Notes under the pieces: model-generated
Told to the model about the DNA's origin: nothing
What the model saw: only the letters and a program-made list of their open reading frames with translations
The model's database searches: none
Assembly (NCBI GenBank): GCA_035610835.1
Contig: CM069448.1
Location: 14,012,462-14,076,461 of the forward strand
Direction of reading: 5' to 3'
Source: Ophiura sarsii
Lineage: Eukaryota; Echinodermata; Ophiuroidea; Amphilepidida; Ophiuridae
DNA: 64,000 nucleotides
Program-made: the position numbers and the translations under genes
Shown: positions 26,201-40,400 of the stretch, piece by piece
Layout: each line of letters starts with the position of its first letter
Position numbering within the stretch: position 1 is the stretch's first letter

Positions 26201-29200
26201 AGCTAAATTCCCGAGTTATATTACATTTCATGCTTCCGTTTTGAAGATACGGCCTCCACAAGAAACATGATCAAAACGTGAAATTTCAAAATTGCATGTT
26301 CTAACGGTGCGAAGGTGCGCGTGTACGCGCTTTTTAAAGAAAATTTCTCCCCGAGGGCCTTTGACTAGATTACTGAAAAGTCTATATAGGTCCGCTCGTA
26401 TTGTTTACCCTGTAGATAGTGAAAAATTAAGCATTATTATCGATTTTAAAATCTTTTCATTTCACAATTACTTGAATTTAAGATCATTATAGGCGAGTAG
26501 GCCTAACATTCAGATGGCTGAAACGCATATAATATGACCCGACAATTACGCCCGACATGCCGTTTCATTTAATCCACTAGCTTTAAAGCGTCTTTTGACA
26601 TGAGTGAAACCCAAAGGACCCCTCTCAGTGCTCCTGGCCTACTATTTATCATCATTCAAAAACACATAGATCACTAGAAATAACTTTAATAGACTCCTTA
26701 TCGACCCCCCCCCCCTAGCCCGGCCTTTTTAACATGTTTAATCCAATTTGCATTGGAAGTGGAGTTGTGTTTGAGAACTTAACCGTGTCAAAAAAAGCCG
26801 CGACTCAACCTAATGATCATTTTGACTCTTTTAAAACAATAAAAACCTCATGAGTTTTAATTCGAACTCGTGTATGATTCATCATATGAAATGTCCTGGC
26901 TTTTTCAAGGTGTTTCTTGTTGAAAACCTCCTAAGAAAACGACAACATTTAGATGATTAAAAACGATTTTTGAAAGGATTAAACAATGTAGGCCTAACTA
27001 GACATTGCCCCGCGTGTTGATCATCATGTATATATGAGATTTCATTGAGAATTTTGATGATGCCCAACGTCTTTTGGTACCTACATGCCCAGTTGGAGCC
27101 CGCAGCTTTAAGAGCACACACTTTGTCTACAGCAAACGAGACATATTTCAGATTGTTGCCAGTGAAATCCTGAGCTAAATTCCCGAGTTATATTACATTT
27201 CATGCTTCCGTTTTGAAGATACGGCCTCCACAAGAAACATGATCAAAACGTGAAATTTCAAAATTGCATGTTCTAACGGTGCGAAGGTGCGCGTGTACGC
27301 GCTTTTTAAAGAAAATTTCTCCCCGAGGGCCTTTGACTAGATTACTGAAAAGTCTATATAGGTCCGCTCGTATTGTTTACCCTGTAGATAGTGAAAAATT
27401 AAGCATTATTATCGATTTTAAAATCTTTTCATTTCACAATTACTTGAATTTAAGATCATTATAGGCGAGTAGGCCTAACATTCAGATGGCTGAAACGCAT
27501 ATAATATGACCCGACAATTACGCCCGACATGCCGTTTCATTTAATCCACTAGCTTTAAAGCGTCTTTTGACATGAGTGAAACCCAAAGGACCCCTCTCAG
27601 TGCTCCTGGCCTACTATTTATCATCATTCAAAAACACATAGATCACTAGAAATAACTTTAATAGACTCCTTATCGACCCCCCCCCCCCTAGCCCGGCCTT
27701 TTTAACATGTTTAATCCAATTTGCATTGGAAGTGGAGTTGTGTTTGAGAACTTAACCGTGTCAAAAAAAGCCGCGACTCAACCTAATGATCATTTTGACT
27801 CTTTTAAAACAATAAAAACCTCATGAGTTTTAATTCGAACTCGTGTATGATTCATCATATGAAATGTCCTGGCTTTTTCAAGGTGTTTCTTGTTGAAAAC
27901 CTCCTAAGAAAACGACAACATTTAGATGATTAAAAACGTTTTTTGAAAGGATTAAACAATGTAGGCCTAACTAGACATTGCCCCGCGTGTTGATCATCAT
28001 GTATATATGAGATTTCATTGAGAATTTTGATGATGCCCAACGTCTTTTGGTACCTACATGCCCAGTTGGAGCCCGCAGCTTTAAGAGCACACACTTTGTC
28101 TACAGCAAACGAGACATATTTCAGATTGTTGCCAGTGAAATCCTGAGCTAAATTCCCGAGTTATATTACATTTCATGCTTCCGTTTTGAAGATACGGCCT
28201 CCACAAGAAACATGATCAAAACGTGAAATTTCAAAATTGCATGTTCTAACGGTGCGAAGGTGCGCGTGTACGCGCTTTTTAAAGAAAATTTCTCCCCGAG
28301 GGCCTTTGACTAGATTACTGAAAAGTCTATATAGGTCCGCTCGTATTGTTTACCCTGTAGATAGTGAAAAATTAAGCATTATTATCGATTTTAAAATCTT
28401 TTCATTTCACAATTACTTGAATTTAAGATCATTATAGGCGAGTAGGCCTAACATTCAGATGGCTGAAACGCATATAATATGACCCGACAATTACGCCCGA
28501 CATGCCGTTTCATTTAATCCACTAGCTTTAAAGCGTCTTTTGACATGAGTGAAACCCAAAGGACCCCTCTCAGTGCTCCTGGCCTACCATTTATCATCAT
28601 TCAAAAACACATAGATCACTAGAAATAACTTTAATAGACTCCTTATCGACCCCCCCCCCCCTAGCCCGGCCTTTTTAACATGTTTAATCCAATTTGCATT
28701 GGAAGTGGAGTTGTGTTTGAGAACTTAACCGTGTCAAAAAAAGCCGCGACTCAACCTAATGATCATTTTGACTCTTTTAAAACAATAAAAACCTCATGAG
28801 TTTTAATTCGAACTCGTGTATGATTCATCATATGAAATGTCCTGGCTTTTTCAAGGTGTTTCTTGTTGAAAACCTCCTAAGAAAACGACAACATTTAGAT
28901 GATTAAAAACGATTTTTGAAAGGATTAAACAATGTAGGCCTAACTAGACATTGCCCCGCGTGTTGATCATCATGTATATATGAGATTTCATTGAGAATTT
29001 TGATGATGCCCAACGTCTTTTGGTACCTACATGCCCAGTTGGAGCCCGCAGCTTCAAGAGCACACACTTTGTCTACAGCAAACGAGACATATTTCAGATT
29101 GTTGCCAGTGAAATCCTGAGCTAAATTCCCGAGTTATATTACATTTCATGCTTCCGTTTTGAAGATACGGCCTCCACAAGAAACATGATCAAAACGTGAA

Positions 29201-31002
29201 ATTTCAAAATTGCATGTTCTAACGGTGCGAAGGTGCGCGTGTACGCGCTTTTTAAAGAAAATTTCTCCCCGAGGGCCTTTGACTAGATTACTGAAAAGTC
29301 TATATAGGTCCGCTCGTATTGTTTACCCTGTAGATAGTGAAAAATTAAGCATTATTATCGATTTTAAAATCTTTTCATTTCACAATTACTTGAATTTAAG
29401 ATCATTATAGGCGAGTAGGCCTAACATTCAGATGGCTGAAACGCATATAATATGACCCGACAATTACGCCCGACATGCCGTTTCATTTAATCCACTAGCT
29501 TTAAAGCGTCTTTTGACATGAGTGAAACCCAAAGGACCCCTCTCAGTGCTCCTGGCCTACTATTTATCATCATTCAAAAACACATAGATCACTAGAAATA
29601 ACTTTAATAGACTCCTTATCGACCCCCCCCCCCCCTAGCCCGGCCTTTTTAACATGTTTAATCCAATTTGCATTGGAAGTGGAGTTGTGTTTGAGAACTT
29701 AACCGTGTCAAAAAAAGCCGCGACTCAACCTAATGATCATTTTGACTCTTTTAAAACAATAAAAACCTCATGAGTTTTAATTCGAACTCGTGTATGATTC
29801 ATCATATGAAATGTCCTGGCTTTTTCAAGGTGTTTCTTGTTGAAAACCTCCTAAGAAAACGACAACATTTAGATGATTAAAAACGATTTTTGAAAGGATT
29901 AAACAATGTAGGCCTAACTAGACATTGCCCCGCGTGTTGATCATCATGTATATATGAGATTTCATTGAGAATGTTGATGATGCCCAACGTCTTTTGGTAC
30001 CTACATGCCCAGTTGGAGCCCGCAGCTTTAAGAGCACACACTTTGTCTACAGCAAACGAGACATATTTCAGATTGTTGCCAGTGAAATCCTGAGCTAAAT
30101 TCCCGAGTTATATTACATTTCATGCTTCCGTTTTGAAGATACGGCCTCCACAAGAAACATGATCAAAACGTGAAATTTCAAAATTGCATGTTCTAACGGT
30201 GCGAAGGTGCGCGTGTACGCGCTTTTTAAAGAAAATTTCTCCCCGAGGGCCTTTGACTAGATTACTGAAAAGTCTATATAGGTCCGCTCGTATTGTTTAC
30301 CCTGTAGATAGTGAAAAATTAAGCATTATTATCGATTTTAAAATCTTTTCATTTCACAATTACTTGAATTTAAGATCATTATAGGCGAGTAGGCCTAACA
30401 TTCAGATGGCTGAAACGCATATAATATGACCCGACAATTACGCCCGACATGCCGTTTCATTTAATCCACTAGCTTTAAAGCGTCTTTTGACATGAGTGAA
30501 ACCCAAAGGACCCCTCTCAGTGCTCCTGGCCTACTATTTATCATCATTCAAAAACACATAGATCACTAGAAATAACTTTAATAGACTCCTTATCGACCCC
30601 CCCCCCTAGCCCGACCTTTTTAACATGTTTAATCCAATTTGCATTGGAAGTGGAGTTGTGTTTGAGAACTTAACCGTGTCAAAAAAAGCCGCGACTCAAC
30701 CTAATGATCATTTTGACTCTTTTAAAACAATAAAAACCTCATGAGTTTTAATTCGAACTCGTGTATGATTCATCATATGAAATGTCCTGGCTTTTTCAAG
30801 GTGTTTCTTGTTGAAAACCTCCTAAGAAAACGACAACATTTAGATGATTAAAAACGATTTTTGAAAGGATTAAACAATGTAGGCCTAACTAGACATTGCC
30901 CCGCGTGTTGATCATCATGTATATATGAGATTTCATTGAGAATTTTGATGATGCCCAACGTCTTTTGCTACCTACATGCCCAGTTGGAGCCCGCAGCTTC
31001 AA
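20296..31002. repeat. Satellite units 17-27
   Basis: Eleven uninterrupted units start at 20296, 21273, 22246, 23218, 24193, 25164, 26140, 27112, 28085, 29058 and 30032. This stretch is dominated by TTTAA junctions: all are TTTAA except the one after unit 25 (TTCAA) and the MITE-side end. Rare variants are T>A at 21832, C>T at 24198, T>C at 24696 and again at 28588 (3,892 bp, four units apart), T>A at 26121, A>T at 27939, T>G at 29973, G>A at 30614 and G>C at 30968. Unit 17 has a 16-C tract. Confidence 0.95.
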
Positions 31003-31472
31003 GGGTATACACCACCAATGCACTCCCCATAGACGCTACGTGCAAAGTAGGGGTCAAACAATCGACTCTAACTGGAGTTATCCCATACATCCTTATATGA
31101 CATTTACAGAGATTATTCCTAAGGGATGTCCGCAAAACATATCAAAAGGAAATGGCAAAGTGTCGGACTAGATTTTTCAATATTATGCGATGAATTTGAT
31201 GTAGCGATTTCGGCCCTTTATTTACGCCCCAAAACCCAGGACGGACCTTCCGCCGATTTCAGTCGTTTAAAACTTTAAAATGTTCAAACTAGTGCGATTT
31301 TTTTGAAAATATGTACTGTGCACACTCATAAAAATGTGTAATACCCAAAACTAATAGATATAATTGAAAAAAGTATGTCAACATCTCGCAATTTGTACCG
31401 CAAAAAGGAACTATTGCTGTGATAAACTTTTACCGGACGTGCTATCCCATAGTGCATTGGTGGTGTATACCC
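31003..31472 (+). mobile_element. MITE-like element copy 9
   Basis: This 470-bp copy has the canonical flanks, TTCAA on the left and TTTAA (31473-31477) on the right. It is the only MITE site between about 20 and 46 kb. Confidence 0.87.
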
Positions 31473-31477
31473 TTTAA

Positions 31478-34400
31478 GAGCACACACTTTGTCTACAGCA
31501 AACGAGACATATTTCAGATTGTTGCCAGTGAAATCCTGAGCTAAATTCCCGAGTTATATTACATTTCATGCTTCCGTTTTGAAGATACGGCCTCCACAAG
31601 AAACATGATCAAAACGTGAAATTTCAAAATTGCATGTTCTAACGGTGCGAAGGTGCGCGTGTACGCGCTTTTTAAAGAAAATTTCTCCCCGAGGGCCTTT
31701 GACTAGATTACTGAAAAGTCTATATAGGTCCGCTCGTATTGTTTACCCTGTAGATAGTGAAAAATTAAGCATTATTATCGATTTTAAAATCTTTTCATTT
31801 CACAATTACTTGAATTTAAGATCATTATAGGCGAGTAGGCCTAACATTCAGATGGCTGAAACGCATATAATATGACCCGACAATTACGCCCGACATGCCG
31901 TTTCATTTAATCCACTAGCTTTAAAGCGTCTTTTGACATGAGTGAAACCCAAAGGACCCCTCTCAGTGCTCCTGGCCTACTATTTATCATCATTCAAAAA
32001 CACATAGATCACTAGAAATAACTTTAATAGACTCCTTATCGACCCCCCCCCCCCTAGCCCGGCCTTTTTAACATGTTTAATCCAATTTGCATTGGAAGTG
32101 GAGTTGTGTTTGAGAACTTAACCGTGTCAAAAAAAGCCGCGACTCAACCTAATGATCATTTTGACTCTTTTAAAACAATAAAAACCTCATGAGTTTTAAT
32201 TCGAACTCGTGTATGATTCATCATATGAAATGTCCTGGCTTTTTCAAGGTGTTTCTTGTTGAAAACCTCCTAAGAAAACGACAACATTTAGATGATTAAA
32301 AACGATTTTTGAAAGGATTAAAAAATGTAGGCCTAACTAGACATTGCCCCGCGTGTTGATCATCATGTATATATGAGATTTCATTGAGAATTTTGATGAT
32401 GCCCAACGTCTTTTGGTACCTACATGCCCAGTTGGAGCCCGCAGCTTCAAGAGCACACACTTTGTCTACAGCAAACGAGACATATTTCAGATTGTTGCCA
32501 GTGAAATCCTGAGCTAAATTCCCGAGTTATATTACATTTCATGCTTCCGTTTTGAAGATACGGCCTCCACAAGAAACATGATCAAAACGTGAAATTTCAA
32601 AATTGCATGTTCTAACGGTGCGAAGGTGCGCGTGTACGCGCTTTTTAAAGAAAATTTCTCCCCGAGGGCCTTTGACTAGATTACTGAAAAGTCTATATAG
32701 GTCCGCTCGTATTGTTTACCCTGTAGATAGTGAAAAATTAAGCATTATTATCGATTTTAAAATCTTTTCATTTCACAATTACTTGAATTTAAGATCATTA
32801 TAGGCGAGTAGGCCTAACATTCAGATGGCTGAAACGCATATAATATGACCCGACAATTACGCCCGACATGCCGTTTCATTTAATCCACTAGCTTTAAAGC
32901 GTCTTTTGACATGAGTGAAACCCAAAGGACCCCTCTCAGTGCTCCTGGCCTACTATTTATCATCATTCAAAAACACATAGATCACTAGAAATAACTTTAA
33001 TAGACTCCTTATCGACCCCCCCCCCCCTAGCCCGGCCTTTTTAACATGTTTAATCCAATTTGCATTGGAAGTGGAGTTGTGTTTGAGAACTTAACCGTGT
33101 CAAAAAAAGCCGCGACTCAACCTAATGATCATTTTGACTCTTTTAAAACAATAAAAACCTCATGAGTTTTAATTCGAACTCGTGTATGATTCATCATATG
33201 AAATGTCCTGGCTTTTTCAAGGTGTTTCTTGTTGAAAACCTCCTAAGAAAACGACAACATTTAGATGATTAAAAACGATTTTTGAAAGGATTAAACAATG
33301 TAGGCCTAACTAGACATTGCCCCGCGTGTTGATCATCATGTATATATGAGATTTCATTGAGAATTTTGATGATGCCCAACGTCTTTTGGTACCTACATGC
33401 CCAGTTGGAGCCCGCAGCTTCAAGAGCACACACTTTGTCTACAGCAAACGAGACATATTTCAGATTGTTGCCAGTGAAATCCTGAGCTAAATTCCCGAGT
33501 TATATTACATTTCATGCTTCCGTTTTGAAGATACGGCCTCCACAAGAAACATGATCAAAACGTGAAATTTCAAAATTGCATGTTCTAACGGTGCGAAGGT
33601 GCGCGTGTACGCGCTTTTTAAAGAAAATTTCTCCCCGAGGGCCTTTGACTAGATTACTGAAAAGTCTATATAGGTCCGCTCGTATTGTTTACCCTGTAGA
33701 TAGTGAAAAATTAAGCATTATTATCGATTTTAAAATCTTTTCATTTCACAATTACTTGAATTTAAGATCATTATAGGCGAGTAGGCCTAACATTCAGATG
33801 GCTGAAACGCATATAATATGACCCGACAATTACGCCCGACATGCCGTTTCATTTAATCCACTAGCTTTAAAGCGTCTTTTGACATGAGTGAAACCCAAAG
33901 GACCCCTCTCAGTGCTCCTGGCCTACTATTTATCATCATTCAAAAACACATAGATCCCTAGAAATAACTTTAATAGACTCCTTATCGACCCCCCCCCCCC
34001 CCTAGCCCGGCCTTTTTAACATGTTTAATCCAATTTGCATTGGAAGTGGAGTTGTGTTTGAGAACTTAACCGTGTCAAAAAAAGCCGCGACTCAACCTAA
34101 TGATCATTTTGACTCTTTTAAAACAATAAAAACCTCATGAGTTTTAATTCGAACTCGTGTATGATTCATCATATGAAATGTCCTGGCTTTTTCAAGGTGT
34201 TTCTTGTTGAAAACCTCCTAAGAAAACGACAACATTTAGATGATTAAAAACGATTTTTGAAAGGATTAAACAATGTAGGCCTAACTAGACATTGCCCCGC
34301 GTGTTGATCATCATGTATATATGAGATTTCATTGAGAATTTTGATGATGCCCAACGTCTTTTGGTACCTACATGCCCAGTTGGAGCCCGCAGCTTCAAGA

Positions 34401-37400
34401 GCACACACTTTGTCTACAGCAAACGAGACATATTTCAGATTGTTGCCAGTGAAATCCTGAGCTAAATTCCCGAGTTATATTACATTTCATGCTTCCGTTT
34501 TGAAGATACGGCCTCCACAAGAAACATGATCAAAACGTGAAATTTCAAAATTGCATGTTCTAACGGTGCGAAGGTGCGCGTGTACGCGCTTTTTAAAGAA
34601 AATTTCTCCCCGAGGGCCTTTGACTAGATTACTGAAAAGTCTATATAGGTCCGCTCGTATTGTTTACCCTGTAGATAGTGAAAAATTAAGCATTATTATC
34701 GATTTTAAAATCTTTTCATTTCACAATTACTTGAATTTAAGATCATTATAGGCGAGTAGGCCTAACATTCAGATGGCTGAAACGCATATAATATGACCCG
34801 ACAATTACGCCCGACATGCCGTTTCATTTAATCCACTAGCTTTAAAGCGTCTTTTGACATGAGTGAAACCCAAAGGACCCCTCTCAGTGCTCCTGGCCTA
34901 CTATTTATCATCATTCAAAAACACATAGATCACTAGAAATAACTTTAATAGACTCCTTATCGACCCCCCCCCCTAGCCCGGCCTTTTTAACATGTTTAAT
35001 CCAATTTGCATTGGAAGTGGAGTTGTGTTTGAGAACTTAACCGTGTCAAAAAAAGCCGCGACTCAACCTAATGATCATTTTGACTCTTTTAAAACAATAA
35101 AAACCTCATGAGTTTTAATTCGAACTCGTGTATGATTCATCATATGAAATGTCCTGGCTTTTTCAAGGTGTTTCTTGTTGAAAACCTCCTAAGAAAACGA
35201 CAACATTTAGATGATTAAAAACGATTTTTGAAAGGATTAAAAAATGTAGGCCTAACTAGACATTGCCCCGCGTGTTGATCATCATGTATATATGAGATTT
35301 CATTGAGAATTTTGATGATGCCCAACGTCTTTTGGTACCTACATGCCCAGTTGGAGCCCGCAGCTTCAAGAGCACACACTTTGTCTACAGCAAACGAGAC
35401 ATATTTCAGATTGTTGCCAGTGAAATCCTGAGCTAAATTCCCGAGTTATATTACATTTCATGCTTCCGTTTTGAAGATACGGCCTCCACAAGAAACATGA
35501 TCAAAACGTGAAATTTCAAAATTGCATGTTCTAACGGTGCGAAGGTGCGCGTGTACGCGCTTTTTAAAGAAAATTTCTCCCCGAGGGCCTTTGACTAGAT
35601 TACTGAAAAGTCTATATAGGTCCGCTCGTATTGTTTACCCTGTAGATAGTGAAAAATTAAGCATTATTATCGATTTTAAAATCTTTTCATTTCACAATTA
35701 CTTGAATTTAAGATCATTATAGGCGAGTAGGCCTAACATTCAGATGGCTGAAACGCATATAATATGACCCGACAATTACGCCCGACATGCCGTTTCATTT
35801 AATCCACTAGCTTTAAAGCGTCTTTTGACATGAGTGAAACCCAAAGGACCCCTCTCAGTGCTCCTGGCCTACTATTTATCATCATTCAAAAACACATAGA
35901 TCGCTAGAAATAACTTTAATAGACTCCTTATCGACCCCCCCCCCTAGCCCGGCCTTTTTAACATGTTTAATCCAATTTGCATTGGAAGTGGAGTTGTGTT
36001 TGAGAACTTAACCGTGTCAAAAAAAGCCGCGACTCAACCTAATGATCATTTTGACTCTTTTAAAACAATAAAAACCTCATGAGTTTTAATTCGAACTCGT
36101 GTATGATTCATCATATGAAATGTCCTGGCTTTTTCAAGGTGTTTCTTGTTGAAAACCTCCTAAGAAAACGACAACATTTAGATGATTAAAAACGATTTTT
36201 GAAAGGATTAAACAATGTAGGCCTAACTAGACATTGCCCCGCGTGTTGATCATCATGTATATATGAGATTTCATTGAGAATTTTGATGATGCCCAACGTC
36301 TTTTGGTACCTACATGCCCAGTTGGAGCCCGCAGCTTTAAGAGCACACACTTTGTCTACAGCAAACGAGACATATTTCAGATTGTTGCCAGTGAAATCCT
36401 GAGCTAAATTCCCGAGTTATATTACATTTCATGCTTCCGTTTTGAAGATACGGCCTCCACAAGAAACATGATCAAAACGTGAAATTTCAAAATTGCATGT
36501 TCTAACGGTGCGAAGGTGCGCGTGTACGCGCTTTTTAAAGAAAATTTCTCCCCGAGGGCCTTTGACTAGATTACTGAAAAGTCTATATAGGTCCGCTCGT
36601 ATTGTTTACCCTGTAGATAGTGAAAAATTAAGCATTATTATCGATTTTAAAATCTTTTCATTTCACAATTACTTGAATTTAAGATCATTATAGGCGAGTA
36701 GGCCTAACATTCATATGGCTGAAACGCATATAATATGACCCGACAATTACGCCCGACATGCCGTTTCATTTAATCCACTAGCTTTAAAGCGTCTTTTGAC
36801 ATGAGTGAAACCCAAAGGACCCCTCTCAGTGCTCCTGGCCTACTATTTATCATCATTCAAAAACACATAGATCCCTAGAAATAACTTTAATAGACTCCTT
36901 ATCGACCCCCCCCCCCCCCTAGCCCGGCCTTTTTAACATGTTTAATCCAATTTGCATTGGAAGTGGAGTTGTGTTTGAGAACTTAACCGTGTCAAAAAAA
37001 GCCGCGACTCAACCTAATGATCATTTTGACTCTTTTAAAACAATAAAAACCTCATGAGTTTTAATTCGAACTCGTGTATGATTCATCATATGAAATGTCC
37101 TGGCTTTTTCAAGGTGTTTCTTGTTGAAAACCTCCTAAGAAAACGACAACATTTAGATGATTAAAAACGATTTTTGAAAGGATTAAACAATGTAGGCCTA
37201 ACTAGACATTGCCCCGCGTGTTGATCATCATGTATATATGAGATTTCATTGAGAATTTTGATGATGCCCAACGTCTTTTGGTACCTACATGCCCAGTTGG
37301 AGCCCGCAGCTTCAAGAGCACACACTTTGTCTACAGCAAACGAGACATATTTCAGATTGTTGCCAGTGAAATCCTGAGCTAAATTCCCGAGTTATATTAC

Positions 37401-40400
37401 ATTTCATGCTTCCGTTTTGAAGATACGGCCTCCACAAGAAACATGATCAAAACGTGAAATTTCAAAATTGCATGTTCTAACGGTGCGAAGGTGCGCGTGT
37501 ACGCGCTTTTTAAAGAAAATTTCTCCCCGAGGGCCTTTGACTAGATTACTGAAAAGTCTATATAGGTCCGCTCGTATTGTTTACCCTGTAGATAGTGAAA
37601 AATTAAGCATTATTATCGATTTTAAAATCTTTTCATTTCACAATTACTTGAATTTAAGATCATTATAGGCGAGTAGGCCTAACATTCAGATGGCTGAAAC
37701 GCATATAATATGACCCGACAATTACGCCCGACATGCCGTTTCATTTAATCCACTAGCTTTAAAGCGTCTTTTGACATGAGTGAAACCCAAAGGACCCCTC
37801 TCAGTGCTCCTGGCCTACTATTTATCATCATTCAAAAACACATAGATCACTAGAAATAACTTTAATAGACTCCTTATCGACCCCCCCCCCCCCTAGCCCG
37901 GCCTTTTTAACATGTTTAATCCAATTTGCATTGGAAGTGGAGTTGTGTTTGAGAACTTAACCGTGTCAAAAAAAGCCGCGACTCAACCTAATGATCATTT
38001 TGACTCTTTTAAAACAATAAAAACCTCATGAGTTTTAATTCGAACTCGTGTATGATTCATCATATGAAATGTCCTGGCTTTTTCAAGGTGTTTCTTGTTG
38101 AAAACCTCCTAAGAAAACGACAACATTTAGATGATTAAAAACGATTTTTGAAAGGATTAAACAATGTAGGCCTAACTAGACATTGCCCCGCGTGTTGATC
38201 ATCATGTATATATGAGATTTCATTGAGAATTTTGATGATGCCCAACGTCTTTTGGTACCTACATGCCCAGTTGGAGCCCGCAGCTTCAAGAGCACACACT
38301 TTGTCTACAGCAAATGAGACATATTTCAGATTGTTGCCAGTGAAATCCTGAGCTAAATTCCCGAGTTATATTACATTTCATGCTTCCGTTTTGAAGATAC
38401 GGCCTCCACAAGAAACATGATCAAAACTTGAAATTTCAAAATTGCATGTTCTAACGGTGCGAAGGTGCGCGTGTACGCGCTTTTTAAAGAAAATTTCTCC
38501 CCGAGGGCCTTTGACTAGATTACTGAAAAGTCTATATAGGTCCGCTCGTATTGTTTACCCTGTAGATAGTGAAAAATTAAGCATTATTATCGATTTTAAA
38601 ATCTTTTCATTTCACAATTACTTGAATTTAAGATCATTATAGGCGAGTAGGCCTAACATTCAGATGGCTGAAACGCATATAATATGACCCGACAATTACG
38701 CCCGACATGCCGTTTCATTTAATCCACTAGCTTTAAAGCGTCTTTTGACATGAGTGAAACCCAAAGGACCCCTCTCAGTGCTCCTGGCCTACTATTTATC
38801 ATCATTCAAAAACACATAGATCACTAGAAATAACTTTAATAGACTCCTTATCGACCCCCCCCCCCTAGCCCGGCCTTTTTAACATGTTTAATCCAATTTG
38901 CATTGGAAGTGGAGTTGTGTTTGAGAACTTAACCGTGTCAAAAAAAGCCGCGACTCAACCTAATGATCATTTTGACTCTTTTAAAACAATAAAAACCTCA
39001 TGAGTTTTAATTCGAACTCGTGTATGATTCATCATATGAAATGTCCTGGCTTTTTCTAGGTGTTTCTTGTTGAAAACCTCCTAAGAAAACGACAACATTT
39101 AGATGATTAAAAACGATTTTTGAAAGGATTAAACAATGTAGGCCTAACTAGACATTGCCCCGCGTGTTGATCATCATGTATATATGAGATTTCATTGAGA
39201 ATTTTGATGATGCCCAACGTCTTTTGGTACCTACATGCCCAGTTGGAGCCCGCAGCTTCAAGAGCACACACTTTGTCTACAGCAAACGAGACATATTTCA
39301 GATTGTTGCCAGTGAAATCCTGAGCTAAATTCCCGAGTTATATTACATTTCATGCTTCCGTTTTGAAGATACGGCCTCCACAAGAAACATGATCAAAACG
39401 TGAAATTTCAAAATTGCATGTTCTAACGGTGCGAAGGTGCGCGTGTACGCGCTTTTTAAAGAAAATTTCTCCCCGAGGGCCTTTGACTAGATTACTGAAA
39501 AGTCTATATAGGTCCGCTCGTATTGTTTACCCTGTAGATAGTGAAAAATTAAGCATTATTATCGATTTTAAAATCTTTTCATTTCACAATTACTTGAATT
39601 TAAGATCATTATAGGCGAGTAGGCCTAACATTCAGATGGCTGAAACGCATATAATATGACCCGACAATTACGCCCGACATGCCGTTTCATTTAATCCACT
39701 AGCTTTAAAGCGTCTTTTGACATGAGTGAAACCCAAAGGACCCCTCTCAGTGCTCCTGGCCTACTATTTATCATCATTCAAAAACACATAGATCACTAGA
39801 AATAACTTTAATAGACTCCTTATCGACCCCCCCCCCCTAGCCCGGCCTTTTTAACATGTTTAATCCAATTTGCATTGGAAGTGGAGTTGTGTTTGAGAAC
39901 TTAACCGTGTCAAAAAAAGCCGCGACTCAACCTAATGATCATTTTGACTCTTTTAAAACAATAAAAACCTCATGAGTTTTAATTCGAACTCGTGTATGAT
40001 TCATCATATGAAATGTCCTGGCTTTTTCAAGGTGTTTCTTGTTGAAAACCTCCTAAGAAAACGACAACATTTAGATGATTAAAAACGATTTTTGAAAGGA
40101 TTAAACAATGTAGGCCTAACTAGACATTGCCCCGCGTGTTGATCATCATGTATATATGAGATTTCATTGAGAATTTTGATGATGCCCAACGTCTTTTGGT
40201 ACCTACATGCCCAGTTGGAGCCCGCAGCTTCAAGAGCACACACTTTGTCTACAGCAAACGAGACATATTTCAGATTGTTGCCAGTGAAATCCTGAGCTAA
40301 ATTCCCGAGTTATATTACATTTCATGCTTCCGTTTTGAAGATACGGCCTCCACAAGAAACATGATCAAAACGTGAAATTTCAAAATTGCATGTTCTAACG